The notes beneath the pieces are model-generated. The model made no database searches. It saw only the letters and a list, made by a program, of their open reading frames with translations, and was not told the origin of the DNA. A stretch of DNA of 64,000 nucleotides from Collinsella aerofaciens (GTDB lineage Bacteria; Actinomycetota; Coriobacteriia; Coriobacteriales; Coriobacteriaceae). The stretch spans positions 1 to 64,000 of the forward strand of contig NZ_SPFY01000004.1 of assembly GCF_005844325.1 (NCBI RefSeq), in the 5' to 3' direction. Made by a program: the position numbers and the translations under genes. Positions 11,696 to 19,370 of this stretch are shown piece by piece (the first letter of the stretch is position 1; every line of letters starts with the position of its first letter).

Positions 11696-12609
11696 TAGCG
11701 CACCTCGCTAGAATCGACGCCGGGCACGCGGCGGCAGGAATACTCGTCCGTGGCAAACTTGGGGATCTGCACGGTCTCGAGCTCGCGGGCAAGCGCGGCC
11801 GAAAGCTCGATGCCGGCGGCGCGGCGCACGGCCTGCACGGCAAGCGGGGCCGAGATGCGGCGGCGGTAGGCGGCCGAGCCCCACAGGTTGGTGCCGTAGC
11901 TCAGGGCGCGCACAGAAGCGGCCAGAGCGCGAAGCTCGTCCTCGGAAGGCTGCTCGGCAGTAAGGCCGCATGCCTCGCCCTGCAGCAGGGTCGCGCGCAG
12001 CGGGCGGGCGCCCACGGTGACATGCCAGCTGTTGTTCCACCAGGCGGCAGTGACGTTTAAGGAGGGGAAGTCGGTCGCGGCCTTGCGCACGACCTCGTAG
12101 CTCGCACGGTAGTCGTGCTTAACGACTACGATGTGCTCGATCACGTCGCGCACGTAACCCATGTCCACGAACTCGGCGAGCGGCACGCGGCCGGCGCCCG
12201 TCAGCTCAACATAGGAATCGAGCGCGAGGAAGGCAGTGAGCACGTCCGAGAAGCCAAAGCGGCCGTAAATGCTGCCGCCCACCGTGGCGGTATTGCGCAA
12301 CTGCACGCCCACGATATCGTGGACGGCAAACTCAAAGACATGGTTGACAAGCGCGTTGAGCTCGGCATGACGCTCGAGCTGGCGCAGGGTACACATGGCA
12401 CCGATGCGAAACTCGGTCTCGGTCTCCTCGATCTGATCGAGTCCGCAGGCCGAAAGGTCAATCGCCGTCGCGACGCGACGCGAGCCCAGGCGCATCCAAA
12501 TGCCACCGCCCACAATCTTGTTGTTGCGGTTCTTCTGTAAGAGCTCATAGGCTTCGGCCGCATTTCCAACACGGACGTAGGTACCGAACTTGAGCACGTT
12601 CTCCCCCAT
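11695..12609 (-). CDS. FAD-binding subunit of the molybdenum hydroxylase (YgfM/XdhB type)
   Basis: Predicted to pass electrons from the 2Fe-2S clusters of the adjacent hydroxylase to NAD or another acceptor. The 304-residue protein has the FAD-binding glycine-rich motif IVGGGIWMRL near residues 32-41, the second FAD contact TATVGGSIYGRFG near 107-119, and the CO-dehydrogenase-flavoprotein C-terminal domain. It is the promoter-proximal gene of a two-gene operon and its stop overlaps the start of the catalytic gene by one base. The first ATG at 12609 is in a good context after a short A+T-richer leader. Physiological acceptor not determined. Confidence 0.87.
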   Translation of the reverse strand: MGENVLKFGTYVRVGNAAEAYELLQKNRNNKIVGGGIWMRLGSRRVATAIDLSACGLDQIEETETEFRIGAMCTLRQLERHAELNALVNHVFEFAVHDIVGVQLRNTATVGGSIYGRFGFSDVLTAFLALDSYVELTGAGRVPLAEFVDMGYVRDVIEHIVVVKHDYRASYEVVRKAATDFPSLNVTAAWWNNSWHVTVGARPLRATLLQGEACGLTAEQPSEDELRALAASVRALSYGTNLWGSAAYRRRISAPLAVQAVRRAAGIELSAALARELETVQIPKFATDEYSCRRVPGVDSSEVR

Positions 12610-12693
12610 CTCTTCACTTGTCCAGTACTTTTAAGTGTACCAAACGAGGGGCCGCACACCGTTTTAGGACAAAATCCACCCACCCATCCATAA

Positions 12694-12758
12694 CTTGCGG
12701 TGATATACGGACTGATTAGCCGTTCTGGGGCGCTAAACAGTCCGTATTTCACCGCAAG
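12694..12758. repeat. Palindromic repeat, copy 2
   Basis: Arms CTTGCGGTGATATACGGACTG and its near-complement, with one unpaired position, around a loop near 23 bases. It lies between the FAD-subunit start and the gdhA terminator, so it would be in the leader of the hydroxylase operon. Confidence 0.82.
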
Positions 12759-12785
12759 ATATGAGGAGTCCTCCGGGATAGAAAA

Positions 12786-12811
12786 GGCTCCCAGCCGGAT
12801 AGCTGGGAGCC
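12786..12811 (-). terminator. Rho-independent terminator of gdhA
   Basis: Perfect 10-base stem GGCTCCCAGC / GCTGGGAGCC with a 6-base loop, followed on the minus strand by TTTTC. It lies 28 bases past the gdhA stop codon. Confidence 0.85.
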
Positions 12812-12838
12812 TCATCACATGCTATGTCGCGCGAAGAT

Positions 12839-14194
12839 TTAGCAGACGCCCTGGGCGAGCATAGCGTCGGCGACCTTCAGGAAGCCGGCAATGTTGGCAC
12901 CCATGACGAAGTTGCCCTCCTCGCCGTACTCCTTGGCGGTGTCGTCCACGTTGTGGAACATGCCGCGCATGAGCTGCTCGAGCTTGCCGTCGACCTCCTC
13001 GAAGGTCCAGGACAGGTGCTCAGCATTCTGGCTCATCTCCAGGCCGGACACGAGCACGCCGCCGGCGTTGGCAGCCTTACCAGGCATAAAGGCGACGCCG
13101 TTCTCCTGGAAGTAGGTCGTGGCCTCGATGGTCGTGGGCATGTTCGCTCCCTCGCCGACCACCTTGCAGCCGTTGGCGACGAGCGCCTGGGCGTCCTCGA
13201 GCAGCAGCGTGTTCTCGCGAGCGCAAGGCAGTGCGATATCGCAGGGCAGCTGCCACACGCCGCGGCCGTCGCCCTCGTGCCACACGGCGTTAGGCTTCTC
13301 GTCAACGTACATGGCGAGCGTAACGCCCTTGTCGTGGCCGGAGCGCTTCTTGTTGTAGACGTGCTCGAGCACGGTGTAGTCGATGCCGTCGGGATCCTCG
13401 ACCCAGCCGTGGGTGTCGGAGCAGGCCAGCACCTTGCCGCCGAGCTGGGAAACCTTCTGGACGGCGTAGATAGCGACGTTGCCGGAGCCGTGCACGACGA
13501 CGTTCTTGCCCTCGAAGGAGTCGCCGCGGCTCTTGAGGTACTCGTCCACAAAGTAGGCCAGACCGTAGCCGGTGGCCTCGGTACGGGCGAGCGAGCCGCC
13601 AAAGGAGAGGCCCTTGCCGGTGAGGACGCCGGTCCACTCGTTGGTCAGGCGCTTGTACTGACCAAACAGGTAGGCAACCTCGCGGCCGCCAACGCCCAGG
13701 TCGCCGGCAGGAACGTCGGTGTTGGGGCCGATGTGGCGATAGAGCTCGGTCATGAAGGACTGGCAGAAGTGCATGATCTCGTTGTTGGACTTGCCCTTGG
13801 GGTCAAAGTCGGAGCCGCCCTTGCCGCCGCCCATGGGAAGGGTGGTCAGGCTGTTCTTAAGGATCTGCTCCAGACCCAGGAACTTGAGCATGCCCAGGGT
13901 GACCGTCGGGTTAAAACGCAGGCCGCCCTTGTAGGGTCCAATGGCAGAGTTGAACTCGACACGATAACCGCGGTTGACCTGAACCTTGCCCTGGTCGTCG
14001 ACCCAGGGAACACGGAACATGACGATGCGCTCGGGCTCGACGAGGCGCTCCAGCAGAGCGGCCTCCTCGTACTCGGGGTGGGCGTCGAGCGCCGGCTGGA
14101 TGGTGCCGAGGATCTCGGTCGCGGCCTGGATGAACTCAGGCTGCTCGGGATAGCGGGCCTTGAGCTCTTCGAGAACTTTCTGCGTGTAGCTCAT
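12839..14194 (-). CDS. gdhA: NADP-type glutamate dehydrogenase
   Basis: Hexameric class I enzyme that interconverts 2-oxoglutarate plus ammonia and glutamate, a main route of ammonium assimilation in gut anaerobes. The 451-residue product contains PMGGGKGGSDFDPKGKS with the catalytic lysine, the NAD(P)-binding GSGNVAIYAVQK and the conserved C terminus. The ATG at 14194 follows GGAGGAAGC and is preferred over the in-frame codon at 14242. It is monocistronic, with its own promoter region and terminator. Cofactor preference is inferred from overall similarity to small hexameric bacterial GDHs. Confidence 0.95.
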   Translation of the reverse strand: MSYTQKVLEELKARYPEQPEFIQAATEILGTIQPALDAHPEYEEAALLERLVEPERIVMFRVPWVDDQGKVQVNRGYRVEFNSAIGPYKGGLRFNPTVTLGMLKFLGLEQILKNSLTTLPMGGGKGGSDFDPKGKSNNEIMHFCQSFMTELYRHIGPNTDVPAGDLGVGGREVAYLFGQYKRLTNEWTGVLTGKGLSFGGSLARTEATGYGLAYFVDEYLKSRGDSFEGKNVVVHGSGNVAIYAVQKVSQLGGKVLACSDTHGWVEDPDGIDYTVLEHVYNKKRSGHDKGVTLAMYVDEKPNAVWHEGDGRGVWQLPCDIALPCARENTLLLEDAQALVANGCKVVGEGANMPTTIEATTYFQENGVAFMPGKAANAGGVLVSGLEMSQNAEHLSWTFEEVDGKLEQLMRGMFHNVDDTAKEYGEEGNFVMGANIAGFLKVADAMLAQGVC

Positions 14195-14267
14195 GCTTCC
14201 TCCAATTGATGGAAAAGAAAAGTGTCGTTCGAGGCGCCCCATGCGCCGCGAGCTTTATCGAGTATGG

Positions 14268-14295
14268 ATAATATCGCACTGTTGCGGCAAAGTTA
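14268..14295 (-). promoter_or_regulatory. Candidate sigma-A promoter of gdhA
   Basis: On the minus strand, TAACTT (14290-14295) and TATTAT (14268-14273) are separated by 16 bases. This places a transcription start about 80 bases ahead of the gdhA ATG. Assigned by eye only. Confidence 0.4.
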
Positions 14296-14408
14296 CGCAT
14301 AAGCCGACGAGCGGATGTTTCGTTTTGATTACGATGCAGGTAGAAGCGTTTTTGAGTGCCTGACGTGCAAAACCCGTGTTTCAAACCTGTTTCGTCCACG
14401 TGTTCCAA

Positions 14409-14443
14409 ACCACCACATTGGGGACAGGCACCTTTGTGGTGGT
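14409..14443 (-). terminator. Hairpin after the DUF3343 gene
   Basis: Stem ACCACCACA / TGTGGTGGT with a 17-base loop containing GGGGACAGGCACC, just past the stop of the gene at 14452. The T tract is short (TTT), so terminator activity is uncertain. Confidence 0.4.
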
Positions 14444-14451
14444 GTTGGTGG

Positions 14452-14847
14452 TTAGAGGACGAGCTGGTGGTAGTCGGCGGGGGTTACGCGGCCCTCGGTG
14501 GCGGCGCGGAAGGCGGCGAGGGCATCGCCCGAGAACGGCATGGCCCAGCACAGTCCGCAGCCGGCGGTGATGGAGCCGGGCAGCGGCATGATGCGCCCAG
14601 GAACACCGGCGGCAAGGCACAGCTGTTCGCATTCCATCACATCGAAGGTGCTGTCGAACGACACGATGATTTTGCGTTCATGGTCGAGAGCATCACCGGA
14701 CGGGCCTTCGCGGTGTGCATCGCGATACGCCGCGGCGGCCGCTTCCTCTTCCGCAGTATGTCCACAGCCACCGCAACCGCAGGTACAGGGTTCGGACCCG
14801 TCGCAAGTGCAAGGTTCTCCCGTGTCGGGACAAATATCGTGAGACAT
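14452..14847 (-). CDS. DUF3343 putative Se/S carrier-like protein with cysteine-rich N terminus
   Basis: 131 residues. The C-terminal part (about residues 58-131) is a DUF3343 domain, the family named putative Se/S carrier-like protein. It has the pattern ESLC-like ECEQLCLAAGVPGR, followed by PGSITAGCGLCW. The first 30 residues form an unusual extension with nine cysteines and a histidine (pattern CxxxxxxCxC then CxCxCxxCxH), which could bind metal or persulfide/selenide. It follows mobA by 15 bases in the same operon, downstream of the selenocysteine genes. A short paralogue without the extension is at 42494-42745. A role in selenium or sulfur delivery is inference from family name and neighbours. 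Confidence 0.75.
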   Translation of the reverse strand: MSHDICPDTGEPCTCDGSEPCTCGCGGCGHTAEEEAAAAAYRDAHREGPSGDALDHERKIIVSFDSTFDVMECEQLCLAAGVPGRIMPLPGSITAGCGLCWAMPFSGDALAAFRAATEGRVTPADYHQLVL

Positions 14848-14862
14848 GGCAACTCCAATCGT

Positions 14863-15495
14863 CTAGGCGAGTAACTCGGCCGCCGCAAACTCCTCGGGCG
14901 TATTGACGTTCTCGAAGCAGAGCGTCGAGCCCGCGGCCTTAACGATCTGCGGCTCATCCATATAACCAGCTTGAACGCGATTGATCAGGCAGCGAATGCG
15001 CTGGCGGTCGCAGGCGAGCAGCTCTTGGGCGGCCGGCGCACAAGCGTCACGGCGCCAGACGGCGCAAAGCGGCTCAATCCCCCGCTCCTCGCGCGGCACG
15101 CACACGTCGAGCGCCTCGGCCTCAACACGATCGGCAAGCGCGCCGATAAGTTCCGGCGAGACAAACGGCATATCGCAGGCGACGATCGCCACGAGCGGCA
15201 ATCGGGCCGCGGCCAACGAGCTCGCGATGCCGCGCATGGCACCGGCGGGACCGTCGACGTCCATCACCACGCGGGGGCGCAGGCCATCAAACATAAGCTC
15301 CTCAAGATAGGCAAGCTCACTGGGACGCGAAGTCGTCACGACCAACTCGCCGGCAACCTGAGCCAGGCGGCACAGCACGCGCTCGATCAAGGGCTCGCCG
15401 CAAAACAACATTCGTGCCTTGTCACAGCCCATGCGCGAGGACATCCCGCCCGCTTGAACGACGCAAGAAAGATCGGCCCGTCTTACGGTAGTCAT
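14863..15495 (-). CDS. mobA: Molybdenum cofactor guanylyltransferase MobA-like
   Basis: Predicted to attach GMP to molybdopterin, giving the bis-MGD cofactor used by formate dehydrogenase and related enzymes. It has the nucleotidyltransferase signature QAGGMSSRMGCDK near residues 14-26, and the DVDGPAGAMRGI and ACDMPF motifs. 210 residues is typical. The open frame extends to 15729 through the tRNA-Sec gene, so that extension cannot be coding. The ATG at 15495, preceded by GGGGGTGG, gives a conventional N terminus. It is followed by the DUF3343 gene. A molybdopterin cytidylyltransferase is possible but less likely by motif. Confidence 0.85.
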   Translation of the reverse strand: MTTVRRADLSCVVQAGGMSSRMGCDKARMLFCGEPLIERVLCRLAQVAGELVVTTSRPSELAYLEELMFDGLRPRVVMDVDGPAGAMRGIASSLAAARLPLVAIVACDMPFVSPELIGALADRVEAEALDVCVPREERGIEPLCAVWRRDACAPAAQELLACDRQRIRCLINRVQAGYMDEPQIVKAAGSTLCFENVNTPEEFAAAELLA

Positions 15496-15650
15496 ACGGC
15501 AAACCACCCCCATCGGCATGCTCAAAACCCGGCACGCGAAGCCAAATACCGTCGCCGAAAAAGCGGGCGGTACGGCAAACCTGTGCAAAAACAAAACAGC
15601 GCCTTTGCGGCACGCAGCAAGACCGCGAGCACAAAAGCGCTGGTAGCGTA

Positions 15651-15747
15651 TGGCGGGAACGTATGTGAATCGAACACATCCAAGACGTTTTGCACGCCTC
15701 GCAACGGTTTTGAGGACCGCGGAGCCCACCGGAGCCCATCCGTTCCC
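15651..15747 (-). tRNA. selC: tRNA-Sec (anticodon UCA)
   Basis: A 97-base tRNA with encoded CCA (15651-15653) and discriminator G. The 5' end GGGAACGG pairs with CGTTCCC. The D arm is the long GGGCTCCGGTGGGCTC form, the anticodon stem CGGT/ACCG holds loop CCTCAAA with anticodon UCA, the variable arm is long, and the T arm is ATGTG-TTCGATT-CACAT. These are diagnostic of selenocysteine tRNA. It sits between selB and mobA on the same strand. Confidence 0.95.
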
Positions 15748-15759
15748 AAGTGCGGCGGT

Positions 15760-15790
15760 ATTTTACCAAACCGAAACGGCTCCATCCCAA
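15760..15790 (-). promoter_or_regulatory. Candidate promoter of tRNA-Sec
   Basis: On the minus strand, TAAAAT (15760-15765) ends 12 bases before the tRNA 5' end. TTGGGA (15785-15790) lies 19 bases upstream of it, slightly long for a consensus spacer. Confidence 0.4.
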
Positions 15791-15804
15791 AAAGACGAAC
15801 AAGA

Positions 15805-15871
15805 AGTTGCGGTGGAATAGTTCCTGTATTTGCTGCCAAAGCCTCCAAATAGGAACTATTTCACCGCAACT
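15805..15871. repeat. Palindromic repeat, copy 3 (GTTCCTG subtype)
   Basis: Arms begin AGTTGCGGTGGAATAGTTCC and end GGAACTATTTCACCGCAACT, with one mismatched pair. The inner stem GTTCCTG/CAGGAAC-type sequence replaces the GGGACTG/CAGTCCC of other copies, so both arms have changed together. It lies in the selB-selC spacer. Confidence 0.85.
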
Positions 15872-15896
15872 GAGGAGGTGGGAGCGAGTGACCGGC

Positions 15897-17864
15897 CTAG
15901 CGCAGGGACCTCAGGCCGCCGGCGTCCTTGTCGAGCACCGTAAAGCGCACGGCATCCAGGTGCTCCAAGATGCTGATGGCACGTTTGCGCGACACACCCA
16001 GCGCCTCGCGCAGCACGCTCGTGGTGGCAGCACCGCCGGCTTCGGCGATGACGGCGGCGACGAGCTCGCGCGCGTGAGCCTCAGCGGCAGCGGACAGGGC
16101 AACGTCGCGCTCGACCTTAACGATCGAGCGGTTGAGCGAAAGCTCGCGCAGGGCACGCGTCATGGCGTCGCGGCCGAGCTGCAGCTGTTCGCCCACCTCG
16201 GGAAGCGCCGGTGCATCGAGGCCGGCTTCGTCCAGCAAGGCAACGATACGTTCGCAGGCCTCGCGCACCACACGCGCCGCGGCGGCAGCGGAGTGCGGGT
16301 CGAATACCTCGGCACCCTCGGCGGCGCACACGCCACGCGAGCAGCCCTCGGCAATCAGAGCCGCGGCAACGACTTCATCGGCGGCAGGCCACGCAGCATG
16401 GGCGACGGCGCCGGGCGTAAAGCCCGTCTCCTTAGGAGACGCTGTGTGCATGGCTGACAGGGTCGCCGCCAGTGCGTCCATCGCAGCGTCGAGCACAGCG
16501 GCATTCGTATACAGCGTACCGCCCGAGCCGGCAAGCTCGCGAACAACACCTCGCGCCACCAACCCGTGCAGTGCGGCATCGACCTCGCCGACACCAAGAT
16601 CCAAAGCCTCGGCAACATCAGCCGTCGTAACCGGCAGCGTCTGCAGCGCCAGCCAAGCGCCCACACCGCCCGCGATATCGCCGGACTCAAGCGCCGCATA
16701 CAGCGCACGCTCTCCTTCGGCAAGCTCGCGCGAGCGACGGCAGCGCGAAAGCAGCACGCGCCCGCCGCCAATAAGCATCACGGGCGAATAGGACAGCACC
16801 ACGGCATGGTCCCCGGCGCGCAGCGGCAGCGAGTTTTCCAAGCGCACCTGAACAATACGGGTCTCGCCCACCGCCATGGGGGCCTCACCCTCCATGAACA
16901 TGATGCGACCGACAACCTCGGCTGTACCCGCCATCACGTGCACACGCGCACCCGACTCGAGCACACGCGGCTTGGCTCCCTCGCGACCCAAATACGTAAA
17001 CGCCATCATAAATCGCATCGTCTGGCCAAAGCGGCCCGCCACACCGAGCATCTCACCGCGATCGAGCGCGGCGACGGCATCGCCCACCAAGTTGAGCGCC
17101 ACACGCTGACCGGGCAACGCCCGCAGCGTATCGCCATGCACCTGAATCCCACGCACGCGACAGGCCGTACGCGACGGCAGCGCGACAAGCTCATCCCCCA
17201 CCGCGACGGGCGCATCGTGCAGCGTTCCCGTCACCACGGTACCGGCGCCCTTGATCGTAAAGCAACGGTCGATGGGCAGACGCGGTGCGGCATCGGTGAG
17301 CTCGGCACGAGCACGGCAGGCATCCCAGCAAGCGGCAACCTGCTCGTCGAGCGCAACCAGCAGGTTATCGATTCCCGCGCCGGTCTTGGACGACACGGGC
17401 ACAATCGGCGCGCCCTCAAACACGGTACCCGACAAAAAGTCATCGACATCGAGCTCGGCAAGCTCGGTCATCTCGGCGTCGGCCAGGTCGCACATCGTCA
17501 GCGCGACCACCATATGCGTAACGCCCAGCAGCTCCAGCACATGCACGTGCTCGCGGGTCTGCGGCATCACGCCCTCGACAGCCGAAACCACAAGCACCGC
17601 CACGTCGATGCCCGTGGCGCCCTGCACCATGGCGCGCAAGTAATGCGCGTGGCCCGGCACGTCGACCAGGCCAACGATCTTGCCACTCGGCAGTGCCAGC
17701 TCGCCAAAGCCCAGCTCCACGGTCATACCGCGACGGCGCTCAACCTCCAGACGGTCGGGATTCTTGCCGGTCAACGCCTCGATCAGTGCCGACTTACCAT
17801 GGTCAACGTGGCCCGCCGTGCCAACGATAACGGGACACTCTACCAGCGCTTGAACCTCACTCAT
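15897..17864 (-). CDS. selB: Selenocysteine-specific elongation factor SelB
   Basis: GTPase that delivers Sec-tRNA-Sec to ribosomes stalled at a UGA followed by a SECIS hairpin. The 655-residue protein starts with an EF-Tu-like G domain (G1 GTAGHVDHGKS at residues 15-25, G3 DVPGH), then domains II and III, then C-terminal winged helices that bind SECIS RNA. Length is normal. The start overlaps the selA stop by four bases (ATGA), so the two are translationally coupled. Its substrates in this window are fdhF and selD. Confidence 0.97.
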   Translation of the reverse strand: MSEVQALVECPVIVGTAGHVDHGKSALIEALTGKNPDRLEVERRRGMTVELGFGELALPSGKIVGLVDVPGHAHYLRAMVQGATGIDVAVLVVSAVEGVMPQTREHVHVLELLGVTHMVVALTMCDLADAEMTELAELDVDDFLSGTVFEGAPIVPVSSKTGAGIDNLLVALDEQVAACWDACRARAELTDAAPRLPIDRCFTIKGAGTVVTGTLHDAPVAVGDELVALPSRTACRVRGIQVHGDTLRALPGQRVALNLVGDAVAALDRGEMLGVAGRFGQTMRFMMAFTYLGREGAKPRVLESGARVHVMAGTAEVVGRIMFMEGEAPMAVGETRIVQVRLENSLPLRAGDHAVVLSYSPVMLIGGGRVLLSRCRRSRELAEGERALYAALESGDIAGGVGAWLALQTLPVTTADVAEALDLGVGEVDAALHGLVARGVVRELAGSGGTLYTNAAVLDAAMDALAATLSAMHTASPKETGFTPGAVAHAAWPAADEVVAAALIAEGCSRGVCAAEGAEVFDPHSAAAAARVVREACERIVALLDEAGLDAPALPEVGEQLQLGRDAMTRALRELSLNRSIVKVERDVALSAAAEAHARELVAAVIAEAGGAATTSVLREALGVSRKRAISILEHLDAVRFTVLDKDAGGLRSLR

Positions 17865-19318
17865 CGAGCAATCGCCTTCTCAACGCACGCGACGAGCGTC
17901 GATGCCGCCGTCTCGATATCGCGGTCGCCAACGAGCGTGCGCACGTCAAACAAAATGCGATCGTGCGAGGTTCGCGTGACGACCGGCGTGTCGAAGTCCT
18001 GGACAAGCGAGCGCTTGAGCGCGTCGACTGTCAGGCGCTTGTCAACAAGACGCACGGCCACGCACATCGTGGGCAGCTCAACGGTAGGCAGCGAACCGCC
18101 ACCGGGCGTCGAGGACTCCTCGACAATCTCCAACTCAACGGCGCACGGGCAACCCGCCTTATCGAGCCCGGCGGCCATGCGATCGCGGAGCTTGCGGGCA
18201 CGACGCTCCAGATGAGCCTGCGGAAGCGTGAGCATGTTGAGTACCGGCACCTCGCGATGGGCCACATCCGCCCCGTCCATGTAAATGCGCAGTGTAGCCT
18301 CGAGCGCCGCCAGTGCAAGCTTACCCGGACGCAGGGCACGCATAAGCGGATGCGACCCGCAGGCCTGGACCAGATCGCGACGACCCATGATAATGCCCGC
18401 CTGCGCGGCGCCGAGCAGCTTATCGCCCGAGCATGACACGATATCGAGCCCCGCCGCGACCGAAGCCGGCGTGGTTTCTTCGCCTCCGCGCACCAAGATG
18501 TCGTCGGGCAACAGCGCGCCCGACCCCTGGTCCTCGTAGAACAGCAGGCCATGCTTGTGGGCCAGGGCGGCAAGCTCCCGAGAGCCTACCTCCTCGTGAA
18601 AGCCCTCGATGCGATAGTTGGAAGGATGAACCTTGAGGATCATGGCCGTATCGGGTGTGATGGCTTGCTCATAATCTGCCAGGTGCGTGCGGTTGGTGGC
18701 GCCGACCTCGACGAGTTTGGCGCCCGAAGCCGCCATGACATCGGGGATGCGGAAGCTGCCGCCGATCTCGACAAGCTCGCCGCGGCTGACGATAACCTCT
18801 TTGCCCGCGGCATGGGTCGCCAGCACCAGCAGCACCGCGGCGGCGTTGTTGTTGACCACGAGCGCGTCCTCGGCACCGGTGAGTGAGCGGATGAGCTGCG
18901 CGGCATGCTCCTTGCGCGACCCTCGCGAGCAGGTGTCGACGCTGTACTCGAGCGTGCTGTAGCCGCGCGCGACCTCGGCCACGGCCTTTGCCGCCGACTC
19001 CGCGAGCGGGGCGCGGCCCAAGTTGGTATGGATGACCACACCCGTGGCGTTGACGGCAGGGCGCAGGCTCGGCAACGCGGAGCGGTGCGCACGCCACTCG
19101 ATGGCCGAGGCAAGGTCGCGCTTAGAGCGCGGGGCAGCACCGGCGCGAATGGCTGCGCGCTCCTCGTCGAGCTCGGCCGTCACGGCGGCATGCACCACCG
19201 CGTCGCAGGTCTCCCCCGCCGCCTTCACTACCGGCCACTCGGCAAGCAGCTCGTTGACGGAAGGAATGGCGCGCAGGCGGGCGCGTACCTCATCGGACAT
19301 GTTCTGGCTATCGCTCAT
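17861..19318 (-). CDS. selA: L-seryl-tRNA(Sec) selenium transferase SelA
   Basis: PLP enzyme that converts Ser-tRNA-Sec to Sec-tRNA-Sec using selenophosphate from SelD. It is 485 residues, with the N-terminal tRNA-binding domain and the PLP-binding lysine K300 in SCSGDKLLGAAQAG. HTNLGRAP and the TPGGGSLP motif near the C terminus are typical. The ATG at 19318 has AAAGG seven bases upstream. It is first in a selA-selB unit that leads on to selC, mobA and a DUF3343 gene. Confidence 0.97.
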   Translation of the reverse strand: MSDSQNMSDEVRARLRAIPSVNELLAEWPVVKAAGETCDAVVHAAVTAELDEERAAIRAGAAPRSKRDLASAIEWRAHRSALPSLRPAVNATGVVIHTNLGRAPLAESAAKAVAEVARGYSTLEYSVDTCSRGSRKEHAAQLIRSLTGAEDALVVNNNAAAVLLVLATHAAGKEVIVSRGELVEIGGSFRIPDVMAASGAKLVEVGATNRTHLADYEQAITPDTAMILKVHPSNYRIEGFHEEVGSRELAALAHKHGLLFYEDQGSGALLPDDILVRGGEETTPASVAAGLDIVSCSGDKLLGAAQAGIIMGRRDLVQACGSHPLMRALRPGKLALAALEATLRIYMDGADVAHREVPVLNMLTLPQAHLERRARKLRDRMAAGLDKAGCPCAVELEIVEESSTPGGGSLPTVELPTMCVAVRLVDKRLTVDALKRSLVQDFDTPVVTRTSHDRILFDVRTLVGDRDIETAASTLVACVEKAIAR

Positions 19319-19370
19319 GTACGGCCTTTCAAAAGAAACGTGGATCAGTCGAATGCATCAGCTGAGTCAA

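Noticed and set aside
15496..15729. N-terminal extension of MobA
   Set aside because: It overlaps the tRNA-Sec gene, and the nucleotidyltransferase motif begins just after the ATG at 15495.
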